Shown piece by piece: positions 56,493 through 64,000 of a stretch of DNA of 64,000 bases. The notes beneath the pieces were generated by a model. That model saw only the letters and a program-made list of their open reading frames with translations, had not been told where the DNA came from and searched no databases. The stretch's first letter is position 1. Every line of letters starts with the position of its first letter. The position numbers and the translations under genes were made by a program. Source of the stretch: Cohnella zeiphila (GTDB taxonomy: Bacteria > Bacillota > Bacilli > Paenibacillales > Paenibacillaceae); NCBI RefSeq assembly GCF_014212055.1, contig NZ_JACJVO010000046.1, forward strand, positions 49,856 through 113,855, given 5' to 3'.

Positions 56493-58290
56493 GAATCTTT
56501 ACGGTCACGGTCGTCCCCCAACCGATCCAGCTTTCGATCTCCACCCCGTAGCCCTCGCCGAACAGCAGCTTGATTCGGTTATGGATATTGGAAAGACCGA
56601 TACTTCTCCCTTCCGGAAGATGGGTCGCGCTCTCCGAATCCTCCGCGCTCAGCTTCGTCTTCATGCTCTCCAGCTCGTCTTTGCCGATCCCCTTCCCGGT
56701 ATCGGTTACTTGAAAACATACATCTCCATTCGCATCGATATGGCCGCTCACGCGAAGCTGGCCTCCTGCGTCCATGCTTTCAAGTCCATGATAGACGGAA
56801 TTTTCAACAATGGGCTGCAGAATCATTTTCGGCGTTTTCATTCCGAGCAGCCTGTCCTCCACGTCAACTTCCATCAGAAACTTGTTTTCGTACCGAATGG
56901 AGATAATCTTCATATAGGCCTGAATACATTGAATTTCCTCATTGATCAACACAAGGTCGTCCTTTTTAATGCTGTATCGAAAGATCTTGGACATGCAGGA
57001 CGTGATCTGCGCGATCTCCTTGCTGCCGTATTCAAGCCCGATACTGCTTATGCAATTTAAAGTATTATACAGGAAGTGCGGGTTGATCTGACTTTGCAGA
57101 GCCGAAAATTCAGCCTGCTTCTTGCTGAGTTCCGACTCATACAATCTTGCCTGCGTATGTAAGATGTTGCTTGACATCTCTTCCATTTGGTCGATCATGC
57201 TATTGATATTATAGGCCAAGACGCCGACTTCATTGGTCGAGCGCACTTTGATCCGAAACCCTCTATTTCTTTTGCCGATTTTTTTCATGTCGGCTACCAG
57301 ACCCATGACAGGCCGGGTCAAATTATTCAAGAAGAAGGAGCCCAAAATCATCATGCTCACGATGATGCCAATTCCGGCGATAATGCTCACGTTTTTAATG
57401 TCGTTCATGTCGGTTGTCAATTCGTGCACCGGAATGACGCTTACGATCCGCCAGCCTGCCGCCTGCTCCAGACCTTTTTCCTGAACGATGACGTCTTCCC
57501 CGTTGATTTTGGTTTTGACGCCGTTGGTCAAACGATCCCGATCGATGGCGAGGATCTCCTTGAATAAAGCGCCGCGGGAATCTGCCTGATTGGATAAAAT
57601 AATCTCATTGCGGCTGTTTAACAGATACAAAGTAGAGTGGGGCGTCAAATCCGTATTTTCCACAAGCTCCTGCAGCTTCTCCGTATTCACCATCACGGAG
57701 CAATAGCCGGTTTGCTGAGAAAAATGAACCCCGCCGATCGATTCAATGATCGGGGCCGTATAAAAGAAATATTCGTTTCCCGTCTTCTCGTCTTTCAAAA
57801 TCGTTGTAAACGTCCCTTTGCCGGATTGGCTAGCGTTTTTATAGGACTTGATAAATTCGTCATATTGTTTGGAAAAAATAATGTCGCCCTTTTCGGTAGC
57901 CAAGCTGTAAATTCGTCTGCCTTGATTGTCATTTACCATGATTCCATTCACGTAAGAATTAAAAGATCTCATATATTCCATGAGATCCGTGACATAGTTG
58001 CCGAAATCGAACGCCCTTTTATAATCGTCGTCCGCAATGGTAAACTCCTGGACCTTCCGATTATTTACGGCTATGTTCGTGCTGATCTCGATATCGTTAA
58101 AAACGGAATCTATTTTCTGGCGTGTTTGCTCCATGATTTTATTTCCGAAATTTACGGCCCTTTTCTGGGTCAAATTATAGAAGCTGTAGTAGAAGTAAAG
58201 CTCCATCGCTGTGAATATGATGATCGAGAATAAAAAAATAAGCAGTATCTGATGTTTGAGCTTCAGTCTACTAATCCGCAAACTCCCCAC
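56416..58290 (-). CDS. YesM-type sensor histidine kinase
   Basis: 624 residues. First span ILLIFLFSIIIFTAMELYFY, an extracellular cache-like sensor of about 260 residues, second span VSIIAGIGIIVSMMILGSFF, HAMP, phosphorylation site LQSQINPHFLYNTLNCISSI and ATPase motifs (MILQPIVENSVYHGLE, VTDTGKGIG). The start is uncertain: GTG at 58290 has little behind it, while GTGGGGAG lies seven bases before an in-frame ATT (58275). The last 20 residues (GRSPCIPSVPSRRLSPSAKG) extend beyond the usual domain end and overlap the convergent hydrolase gene. Confidence 0.92.
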   Translation of the reverse strand: MGSLRISRLKLKHQILLIFLFSIIIFTAMELYFYYSFYNLTQKRAVNFGNKIMEQTRQKIDSVFNDIEISTNIAVNNRKVQEFTIADDDYKRAFDFGNYVTDLMEYMRSFNSYVNGIMVNDNQGRRIYSLATEKGDIIFSKQYDEFIKSYKNASQSGKGTFTTILKDEKTGNEYFFYTAPIIESIGGVHFSQQTGYCSVMVNTEKLQELVENTDLTPHSTLYLLNSRNEIILSNQADSRGALFKEILAIDRDRLTNGVKTKINGEDVIVQEKGLEQAAGWRIVSVIPVHELTTDMNDIKNVSIIAGIGIIVSMMILGSFFLNNLTRPVMGLVADMKKIGKRNRGFRIKVRSTNEVGVLAYNINSMIDQMEEMSSNILHTQARLYESELSKKQAEFSALQSQINPHFLYNTLNCISSIGLEYGSKEIAQITSCMSKIFRYSIKKDDLVLINEEIQCIQAYMKIISIRYENKFLMEVDVEDRLLGMKTPKMILQPIVENSVYHGLESMDAGGQLRVSGHIDANGDVCFQVTDTGKGIGKDELESMKTKLSAEDSESATHLPEGRSIGLSNIHNRIKLLFGEGYGVEIESWIGWGTTVTVKIPTLSAGRSPCIPSVPSRRLSPSAKG

Positions 58291-58305
58291 TCCGATCCCG
58301 GACCC

Positions 58306-59742
58306 TCAACTTTTTCTGAATTTCGTGGGCGTGATTCCGCACTGTTTCTTGAATACTTTATTGAAATAGTAGTAATCCGCATACCCTGCTTTCGAGGCCA
58401 CTTCTTCAATGGACAACTCCGTATGCTTCAGCAGCTCGCAGGCTTTTTTAATCCTCAATTCCGTAACGTATTCCGAAAAGGTTTTGCCCAAATTTTTTTT
58501 GAAAAGCTGGCAGCAGTACACTTGGTTCAAAAAAAATCGGGCCGATAAATCTTTAAGGTAAAGCTTTTGCTCGTAATGATGGTCAATGTACTTCACCATC
58601 TGGGTAAAATAAGAGTTGATATCGCCTTCATGGACGGACGGGTCGCTTAATTGCTTGATGTATATAAAAATGTCATGCAGGAAACTGCATAAGGACTCGA
58701 AATTTTCAAAGCGATCTTTCAATTCGGAATAATTAAGAAAATCAAGCTCCATATCTTTCAGCTCTTCGTAATAGGTACCCACCAGCAAGCTAACCACTTG
58801 ATTCCATAAGTAAACCACCTCTCCCATGCCTAATTGACGGTGCTTGAAGAAATTCACGATCCTTTCCATGATGTCGTCCATTTCCTCGAACTTGTTCTCC
58901 CGAATGATCGATGAAACCTCATCCATCAAGGGCTTTACCGCCGGAAGCTTTGGCTCGTATTCAAATACTCCCTGATCATCGCTTAAAAAGATTTGGGATG
59001 CCGCGAGATCGGCTTCCTTGATCAGCTTGGCTATATGGCTGCAGCTCGCCGAAACGCTGCTGATCCCTGCCGATTTGATATCCGCCCCCGCGAAGACGGC
59101 GCCGTCCAACCGATCGTACAAATCCGAACTTTTAACGCTCTTGAGAATATATAGCGTCTTGGTCGATCCCAGTTCTACTTCCAACATACGGTTGCGATCG
59201 AAAAACGATAAGTCTCTATAATTCTGGTTCTCGCTGCATGAATAAATGACAAGCACCCGAAAGAAATCGTCCGATGAGGGGTCGAAAAAGGGCGTTAACC
59301 GATTTAATTCGCTTTTATCGGCCGAGGTCAGCGCCTCCAGGATCAGGTTGTTCCGAATGCTTCTCTTTTTGGAAAAGTGCAAGATCAGCTTCTCGATTAG
59401 CGGATCCGCCGTCTCGATATCCATGGGCTTTAAGCAATAATCCAGGGCACCGTATCTTAAGGCCTCCTGTGCATAGGCAAATTCGGAGAAACCGCTTACA
59501 ATAACGAACTCAGAATCGATTCCCCTTTCTTTGGTGAGCCTCATCAGGTCAAGGCCTGAAATTTCCGGCATTCTGATATCCGTAAACACAAGATCCGGAC
59601 GTTCCTTGTCCATAAACTCGATTGCCTTATAAACGCTTGTAAACTGGCCTGTGATTTCGAAGCCGTATTTTTGCCAGTTAAACGCGTTCCGTATGCCTTT
59701 AATCGCCCAAGGTTCATCATCTATAATGATCACACTATACAT
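58306..59742 (-). CDS. YesN-type response regulator with AraC output domain
   Basis: 478 residues. Receiver with acidic pocket IIIDDEPWA, phospho-acceptor D55 in LVFTDIRMPE and Lys in YCLKPMD; a long middle region of about 250 residues; and a C-terminal AraC domain (LYLKDLSARFFLNQVYCCQL; SIEEVASKAGYADYYYFNKV). GGGGGTACCC precedes the ATG. It is followed by the kinase after 15 bases, and preceded by the binding-protein gene with a terminator between, so it may be expressed partly by read-through. AT-rich like its neighbours. Confidence 0.93.
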   Translation of the reverse strand: MYSVIIIDDEPWAIKGIRNAFNWQKYGFEITGQFTSVYKAIEFMDKERPDLVFTDIRMPEISGLDLMRLTKERGIDSEFVIVSGFSEFAYAQEALRYGALDYCLKPMDIETADPLIEKLILHFSKKRSIRNNLILEALTSADKSELNRLTPFFDPSSDDFFRVLVIYSCSENQNYRDLSFFDRNRMLEVELGSTKTLYILKSVKSSDLYDRLDGAVFAGADIKSAGISSVSASCSHIAKLIKEADLAASQIFLSDDQGVFEYEPKLPAVKPLMDEVSSIIRENKFEEMDDIMERIVNFFKHRQLGMGEVVYLWNQVVSLLVGTYYEELKDMELDFLNYSELKDRFENFESLCSFLHDIFIYIKQLSDPSVHEGDINSYFTQMVKYIDHHYEQKLYLKDLSARFFLNQVYCCQLFKKNLGKTFSEYVTELRIKKACELLKHTELSIEEVASKAGYADYYYFNKVFKKQCGITPTKFRKS

Positions 59743-59754
59743 GGGTACCCCCTG

Positions 59755-59788
59755 AAAAGCCTATGGACTGAACGATCCATAGGCTTTT
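59755..59788 (-). terminator. Terminator between binding-protein and regulator genes
   Basis: Perfect 13-base-pair stem AAAAGCCTATGGA with TCCATAGGCTTTT around an 8-base loop. It follows the binding-protein stop and precedes the regulator, and probably sets relative expression. Confidence 0.85.
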
Positions 59789-59804
59789 GTATTGAAGTTT
59801 ATGG

Positions 59805-61397
59805 TTACTTGTTTGCTTGCATCGCTTCGTAGATTTTCACATTCTCATCCATAACCGCTTTCCCGCCTGCCGCCATATATTCTGCAACCAGCTTATCGTA
59901 TAAGCTGTCGAACTCCGAAGGCTTGCAGACGATAAGCTTATCCGTCATTTGATTGCTCATATCCCCAAGCGTTTTACCGAACTTGATATTGGACTCATTC
60001 GGGGTATCATAGAAGAAGCCTGTGTACGTATCCGTCGTATTGATTTTGTAAGATTGTTCAGCCACAGCTTTGAGTCCGGGAGCCGTAGCGGCCAATGCCT
60101 TAATGTTCTTCTCGGGGTCGCCGAGCTCCACGCCGTTTACGACCAGGGTATAATCGAGATTGAGATAACTGGTTTGCATGTTATCCCCCGTTTGATTGAT
60201 CACCTGCGGAATCCCGTCCACCATCTTGTGATTAACCCCTTCTTTACCATATTGCAGGAAAAACAAAACGTCGGGGTTGGACATCCAGTTCAGGTATTTG
60301 ATGGCCAGCTCAGCATTTTTACTGCTTTTCGGAATAAAGACATTCACGCCATTTTCATTGTACGCGATTTTCTTGTATTTTCCTTCGTAATTCTTAAAGG
60401 TGTCAATGGGAACAAAGTTTGCATCAGGCACATTTTCCTTTAAGGGCTCGCTGATATTTTGGCGCAGCGGATAATCCCAGTTGGCGCTGAAGAATCCGAC
60501 CTTTCCGTTGGTCACGTCGGCATCCGCTTGCTTGGCCGTCTTGTCCAAGGCGAAATCGGGGCTGATTAATTTTTCATTATACAGCTTGTTGAGGAACTTG
60601 AGCGCATCCTTGTTTCCGGGCTTCAACCAGTTTGGAGTTGTAACGAAATCTTCCTCCGACTGTTCTCCCCAGAAGGACTCCGCCAAATTTCCGGTACCGT
60701 AATTCATGCCGGTTGCCGCCAACCCCCAAGGGATCACGCCGTCTACGTGACCCGGATTTTTATCCCGGAAGGCCACCAAAGTGTTATAGAGTTCATCTCT
60801 TGTCGTCGGAATCGGCATTCCCAATTCATCCAGCCAATCCTTGCGAATAAACATGCCGATCCAGGCCAGCGAAGTTCGTTTGGCCGGGATCGCCACCTGT
60901 TTCCCGTCAAAAACGCCATATGACAGAACCTTTTCCCCCAGATAATTCGTTAGATCCTTTCCATACTTGTCCAACAAATCATCCAGCGGCATTATGCCAT
61001 TCATTTTAGCGTATCGGGATACGGTTGCGCTATCATAAGTAAAGGAGATATCGGGGGCTTCGTTCGCCGCCATCAAAACGTTAAGCTTATCGATCTCCTG
61101 CGACCGGGGCACCGGAACGAATTTGACAATGGCATTATTCTGCTTCCCAAAATTATCGTTGATATATCTTGTCCAAGTATTATTGTTCAGGTCCGGCTGC
61201 CCCTGAATGCCTCTGTCGAATACTTCAACCGTTAGCGTAACCGGCGCCCCCGAGGGCGCTGCTCCCGCATTGGAAGTTGACGCCGCGGGTGATGTGGACT
61301 GGGCTTCATTCGCGGAGTCGTTGCCGCCGCATCCTGCCAAGGCGCCTGCGAGCAGCGTCAAAACCGGCAATAAAACCGTCATTCGTTTCTTGTTCAT
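59805..61397 (-). CDS. Extracellular solute-binding lipoprotein (LplA-like)
   Basis: 530 residues. The signal peptide MNKKRMTVLLPVLTLLAGAL ends at the lipobox LAGC, then a Ser/Ala/Asn linker and a large binding-protein fold (AANEAPDISFTYDSATVSRY; KQVAIPAKRTSLAWIGMFIR; IKYLNWMSNPDVLFFLQYGK), the LplA type found with YesM/YesN systems. It follows the two permease genes; order is permease, permease, binding protein, regulator, kinase. The ligand is probably a plant or microbial oligosaccharide (family inference). Confidence 0.93.
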   Translation of the reverse strand: MNKKRMTVLLPVLTLLAGALAGCGGNDSANEAQSTSPAASTSNAGAAPSGAPVTLTVEVFDRGIQGQPDLNNNTWTRYINDNFGKQNNAIVKFVPVPRSQEIDKLNVLMAANEAPDISFTYDSATVSRYAKMNGIMPLDDLLDKYGKDLTNYLGEKVLSYGVFDGKQVAIPAKRTSLAWIGMFIRKDWLDELGMPIPTTRDELYNTLVAFRDKNPGHVDGVIPWGLAATGMNYGTGNLAESFWGEQSEEDFVTTPNWLKPGNKDALKFLNKLYNEKLISPDFALDKTAKQADADVTNGKVGFFSANWDYPLRQNISEPLKENVPDANFVPIDTFKNYEGKYKKIAYNENGVNVFIPKSSKNAELAIKYLNWMSNPDVLFFLQYGKEGVNHKMVDGIPQVINQTGDNMQTSYLNLDYTLVVNGVELGDPEKNIKALAATAPGLKAVAEQSYKINTTDTYTGFFYDTPNESNIKFGKTLGDMSNQMTDKLIVCKPSEFDSLYDKLVAEYMAAGGKAVMDENVKIYEAMQANK

Positions 61398-61504
61398 GGT
61401 TCCCCTCGCCTTTTTCGTTAGTCATTTCAAAGCCATATAGCCTTAACCCGCTTTCCTCTTCCCGACCGGCGAAATCATCACCCCCTCTCCATGGATCATA
61501 CTTG

Positions 61505-62374
61505 TCACCCCTTAATGGCTCCCGTCAATACACCTTCGACAAAATATTTTTGAAGCTTGGGATAGACAACCAAAATCGGAACGGTCGTAAACATAACGCT
61601 CGCCGCTTTGAGCGACTCCGGAACAATATAGGCGCCGACGCTGCCTTCGCCTTGCTGGGTATCCAACTGCTGATTCGCCGTTATGATTTGATACAGCTTT
61701 AATTGCATCGGATACAAATTCTTGTTCGTGATATAAAAGAGGGCGTCCTGAAACCCGTTCCACCTGTCGACCGCGTAGAAGAGGCTTAACGTTGCGATCG
61801 AGGGCAAAGATAACGGCAGTACGATTCGCACGAGAATTCCAAGATCGTTACAGCCGTCAATGGATGCCGATTCTTCCAAGCTTTCCGGAAGCGAGCCAAA
61901 AAACGTTTTGAGGATGATCACATTGAAAACGCTCATCGCGCCCGGTAAAATAAGGCTCCACACCGTGTTCATCATATCCAGGTTTTTGACCAGGAGATAG
62001 CTGGGGATCAAGCCTCCGCTAAAGTACATGGTGATCACCAGGACGGTCAGCAGAAAGTTTCTTCCCTTTAATCTTTTCTTCGTAAGCGGATAGGCTGCGC
62101 ATACGGTTAGAAACATACAGAAAATGGTGTATATCGCCGTAAGCACGATCGTATATCCGAGCGTATAAATCATTTCAACATCGCTTAAGATCGTTTTATA
62201 GGTTTCGATGGTGAAGCCAACCGGCCAAAGAGAAACTTTCTGCGAAGTAATGGCGTTGTTTGAACTGAGAGAAAGCGCAATCATATATAAGAAAGGAACA
62301 AGACAAGAAATCGCCACCGCGCTAATGAAGATGATAATAATCAGATCCGTCCAATTCAGTTTCCTGCCGCTCAT
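61505..62374 (-). CDS. Sugar ABC transporter permease (LplC-like)
   Basis: 289 residues with six spans; EAA loop SLEESASIDGCNDLGILVRI; ends with the family tail KYFVEGVLTGAIKG. ATG at 62374 follows AAGGAG by about ten bases; the longer frame's TTG start lies 5' of that site. It lies 14 bases after the LplB-like gene and 107 bases before the binding-protein gene. Confidence 0.93.
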   Translation of the reverse strand: MSGRKLNWTDLIIIIFISAVAISCLVPFLYMIALSLSSNNAITSQKVSLWPVGFTIETYKTILSDVEMIYTLGYTIVLTAIYTIFCMFLTVCAAYPLTKKRLKGRNFLLTVLVITMYFSGGLIPSYLLVKNLDMMNTVWSLILPGAMSVFNVIILKTFFGSLPESLEESASIDGCNDLGILVRIVLPLSLPSIATLSLFYAVDRWNGFQDALFYITNKNLYPMQLKLYQIITANQQLDTQQGEGSVGAYIVPESLKAASVMFTTVPILVVYPKLQKYFVEGVLTGAIKG

Positions 62375-62388
62375 CCAAGTCACGCTCC

Positions 62389-63282
62389 TTACCAAATTCC
62401 CTGCTCGCCGATTTTTTTAGCGCCATAATTTGCCGCCGCCAAAAAGATCAACCCTACGACAGATTGAAACAGTCCGACTGCTGTCGCCTGCGAGAAATCG
62501 CCGGATCCGATACCGATCCTGTACACATAGGTACTGATGACATCGGAATAATCGCTTACCAAGGAATTGCCCATTACGAACGGACGATCGAATCCGATCG
62601 AGACCATTCTGCCAATCTGCAAAATAAGCAGCATCATAATCGTCGGTTTAATACCGGGCAACGTAATATGCCAGATTTTCCGAAGCCGGCTGCAGCCGTC
62701 CATATCCGAAGCCTCATATAAATCCTTATTGATTCCGATAATGGACGCCAAATAGATGATGGTCCCCCATCCGACGCTTTGCCATACCCCGACCGCCGTA
62801 TACATGATCAGCCAGTTTGTTTTTTGAGAGAGGAAGTCGATATTCCCCAGACCAAATCTGGACAAGACGCTATTCGCCATGCCGCCCGAGGAGAACATCA
62901 GGTAGACCATGCCTCCGATAATGACCCATGATAAGAAGTGAGGTAAGTAAAGAATGGTTTGGGTTACTTTCTTGAATCTCGCATACCGGAGTTCGTTCAA
63001 TAAGATGGCCAGGATGATCGGTGCCGGAAATCCCGCTGCCAGATCCAGAAGGTTTAAGACAAGCGTATTTTGAAGTGCGCGATAAAAACTGTCCTGGTGA
63101 AAAATGAAGTTGAAAACGTCAAACCCGACCCACTCGCTTCCGCCGATCCCCTCAAAAATGTTATAGTCCTGAAAAGCCATCAGCACGCCGTAGATAGGCG
63201 CATACTTAAAGATGAAGATATACGCCATGGGCAGCAGCAGGAGAAAATATAAGAAAAAGTCTCTTTTTAAAACCGCTTTCAC
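62389..63282 (-). CDS. Sugar ABC transporter permease (LplB-like)
   Basis: 297 residues. The start VKAVLKRDFFLYFLLLLPMA then FIFKYAPIYGVLMAFQDYNI is diagnostic of LplB-type permeases; EAA loop DLYEASDMDGCSRLRKIWHI. GTG at 63282 follows AAAGGA by nine bases; further in-frame ATG codons upstream are less well placed. It is the first gene of the leftward five-gene cluster. Base composition is clearly more AT-rich than in the left half of the window. Confidence 0.93.
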   Translation of the reverse strand: MKAVLKRDFFLYFLLLLPMAYIFIFKYAPIYGVLMAFQDYNIFEGIGGSEWVGFDVFNFIFHQDSFYRALQNTLVLNLLDLAAGFPAPIILAILLNELRYARFKKVTQTILYLPHFLSWVIIGGMVYLMFSSGGMANSVLSRFGLGNIDFLSQKTNWLIMYTAVGVWQSVGWGTIIYLASIIGINKDLYEASDMDGCSRLRKIWHITLPGIKPTIMMLLILQIGRMVSIGFDRPFVMGNSLVSDYSDVISTYVYRIGIGSGDFSQATAVGLFQSVVGLIFLAAANYGAKKIGEQGIW

Positions 63283-63428
63283 TTCTATCATTCCTTTAGC
63301 CATAAGATTTAACATCATCTGAAGGTGTCTCGTGTACTTAATTATAGTCCTGCCCTTTTTGAATAAAATGGAATGATTTTATATTCATTTTGTACTAATT
63401 TCATTTTTAAGCACGATGGGAAGTTGCA

Positions 63429-63465
63429 TAAAAAAAAGCAGCTCGTCCGAGAGCCGCTAAAAAAA
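63429..63465 (-). terminator. Terminator of the exosporium-like gene
   Basis: AGCAGCTC (63437-63444) pairs with GAGCCGCT (63451-63458) with one mismatch; leftward transcription then meets eight T residues. Confidence 0.75.
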
Positions 63466-63473
63466 GATTAGAT

Positions 63474-63872
63474 TTAGCTGAATACTGTCGCGCTTAGGTT
63501 GACGGGTCCGATTACCGAAACGGTTAAGCCGGCATCCACTTTCTCGACGGAAAGCGTGTACGCATGTTGGCCGGGCGCGGCGTTGTCCAACGCCTGTATG
63601 CCGACCAGAGCAAATTGCTCTTCGCCCGATTCGATACCTTGCCGGGAATAGTAGATTTCTTGTCCATCTCGGAACAAACGGAATAGTACGCTGCCGGTCC
63701 CCGTATTGCCTTGGATGCCTACCGATGCCTTCAGCTCGACCGTGTTCGGGATCGACGGAACGGACGCGATGACCGTCACCAGCCCCACGCCTTGAGGCGT
63801 CTGGGGTATCGGGATTTGCACGCCGCCCGTGATCGGGGTTACGGACGTTGCGTTGTAAGTGACGATTGCCAT
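63474..63872 (-). CDS. Exosporium/spore-surface-like protein
   Basis: 132 residues, no signal peptide or membrane span, rich in beta strands: IPIPQTPQGVGLVTVIASVP, VELKASVGIQGNTGTGSVLF, then RLFRDGQEIYYSRQGIESG and a last VEKVDAGLTVSVIGPVNLSA. The pattern recalls the exosporium protein C type of small jelly-roll-like proteins of spore formers; I recall this from family features and have not compared it. AAGGGGGGAA precedes the ATG. Monocistronic with its own terminator; probably made late in sporulation. Confidence 0.68.
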   Translation of the reverse strand: MAIVTYNATSVTPITGGVQIPIPQTPQGVGLVTVIASVPSIPNTVELKASVGIQGNTGTGSVLFRLFRDGQEIYYSRQGIESGEEQFALVGIQALDNAAPGQHAYTLSVEKVDAGLTVSVIGPVNLSATVFS

Positions 63873-64000
63873 ATTGGTTCCCCCCTTTCTCTATGGAATG
63901 GTATATTGTATTTACGGTTATGGAATTTCGATTGGACAAACCATGCCATGCATCGAACCATTTTTTAAAAGCAGTCATACAAAAACCAGCTAATGTTTGT

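Noticed and set aside
63873..64000. Sigma-K or sigma-E promoter for the exosporium-like gene
   Set aside because: AATACAAT and CATAACCGTA resemble -10 elements, but no -35 element at the right spacing was found.

Overview
The window looks like chromosomal DNA of a Gram-positive, endospore-forming member of the Paenibacillaceae (Paenibacillus/Cohnella-like). The evidence is two GerA-type spore germinant receptor operons, an exosporium-like protein, a cell-wall glycosidase with S-layer homology (SLH) domains, several sugar ABC transporters paired with YesM/YesN-type two-component systems, strong AAGGAGG ribosome binding sites with many GTG/TTG starts, and a fairly high G+C content (about 55-60% by eye) except for one AT-richer stretch at about 56.4-63.5 kb. 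No rRNA, tRNA, CRISPR array, phage or intact insertion sequence was recognised.

Layout. 0-2.6 kb: leftward operon of a Gfo/Idh/MocA oxidoreductase and two sugar ABC permeases, the second cut by the window edge. 2.9-6.2 kb: DHA2 drug exporter with divergent MarR regulator, RDD and VOC proteins. 6.3-9.7 kb: YtrA-like GntR regulator with an ABC export-type operon and two matching palindromic operators. 9.7-11.8 kb: a repeat-rich stretch (40-bp, 46-bp and 12-bp tandem repeats and two copies of a 185-bp fold-back element) around one nuclease-fold-like HTH protein. 11.9-14.4 kb: class I aldolase, and an ECF41 sigma factor divergent from a carboxymuconolactone decarboxylase-family gene. 14.5-25.1 kb: two ger operons (A-B-C, and A-C-small 2TM-B) separated by a DrrAB-type ABC exporter and an AraC regulator. 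25.1-29.3 kb: small conserved genes, O-methyltransferase, LysR regulator and GH43 enzyme.

29.4-49.7 kb: a 1576-residue multidomain SLH-anchored GH27 enzyme; a haloalkane dehalogenase with its TetR regulator and two matching operators; then a leftward eight-gene operon (sugar-binding lipoprotein, two permeases, nucleoside hydrolase, Gfo/Idh oxidoreductase, sensor kinase, response regulator, GH116 glycosidase). Upstream of that lie an NHL-propeller protein, a PhyH dioxygenase and an AraC regulator. 50-56.5 kb: a copper amine oxidase N-domain stalk protein, an ABC-F protein preceded by a roughly 400-nt leader with a 31-codon peptide and terminator-like hairpins, two serine beta-lactamase-family hydrolases and a TetR regulator. 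56.4-63.3 kb: an AT-richer LplABC-type sugar transporter with its own response regulator and kinase. 63.5 kb: an exosporium-like protein.

The overall theme is capture and breakdown of plant-type glycans and glycosides under two-component and catabolite control, together with sporulation/germination and antibiotic-resistance functions. The least described candidates are the ABC-F attenuation leader, the YtrA-like operon with an unrecognised 441-residue subunit, the fold-back repeats, and the nucleoside hydrolase/GH116 transporter operon. All calls come from reading the sequence; no database search was run.
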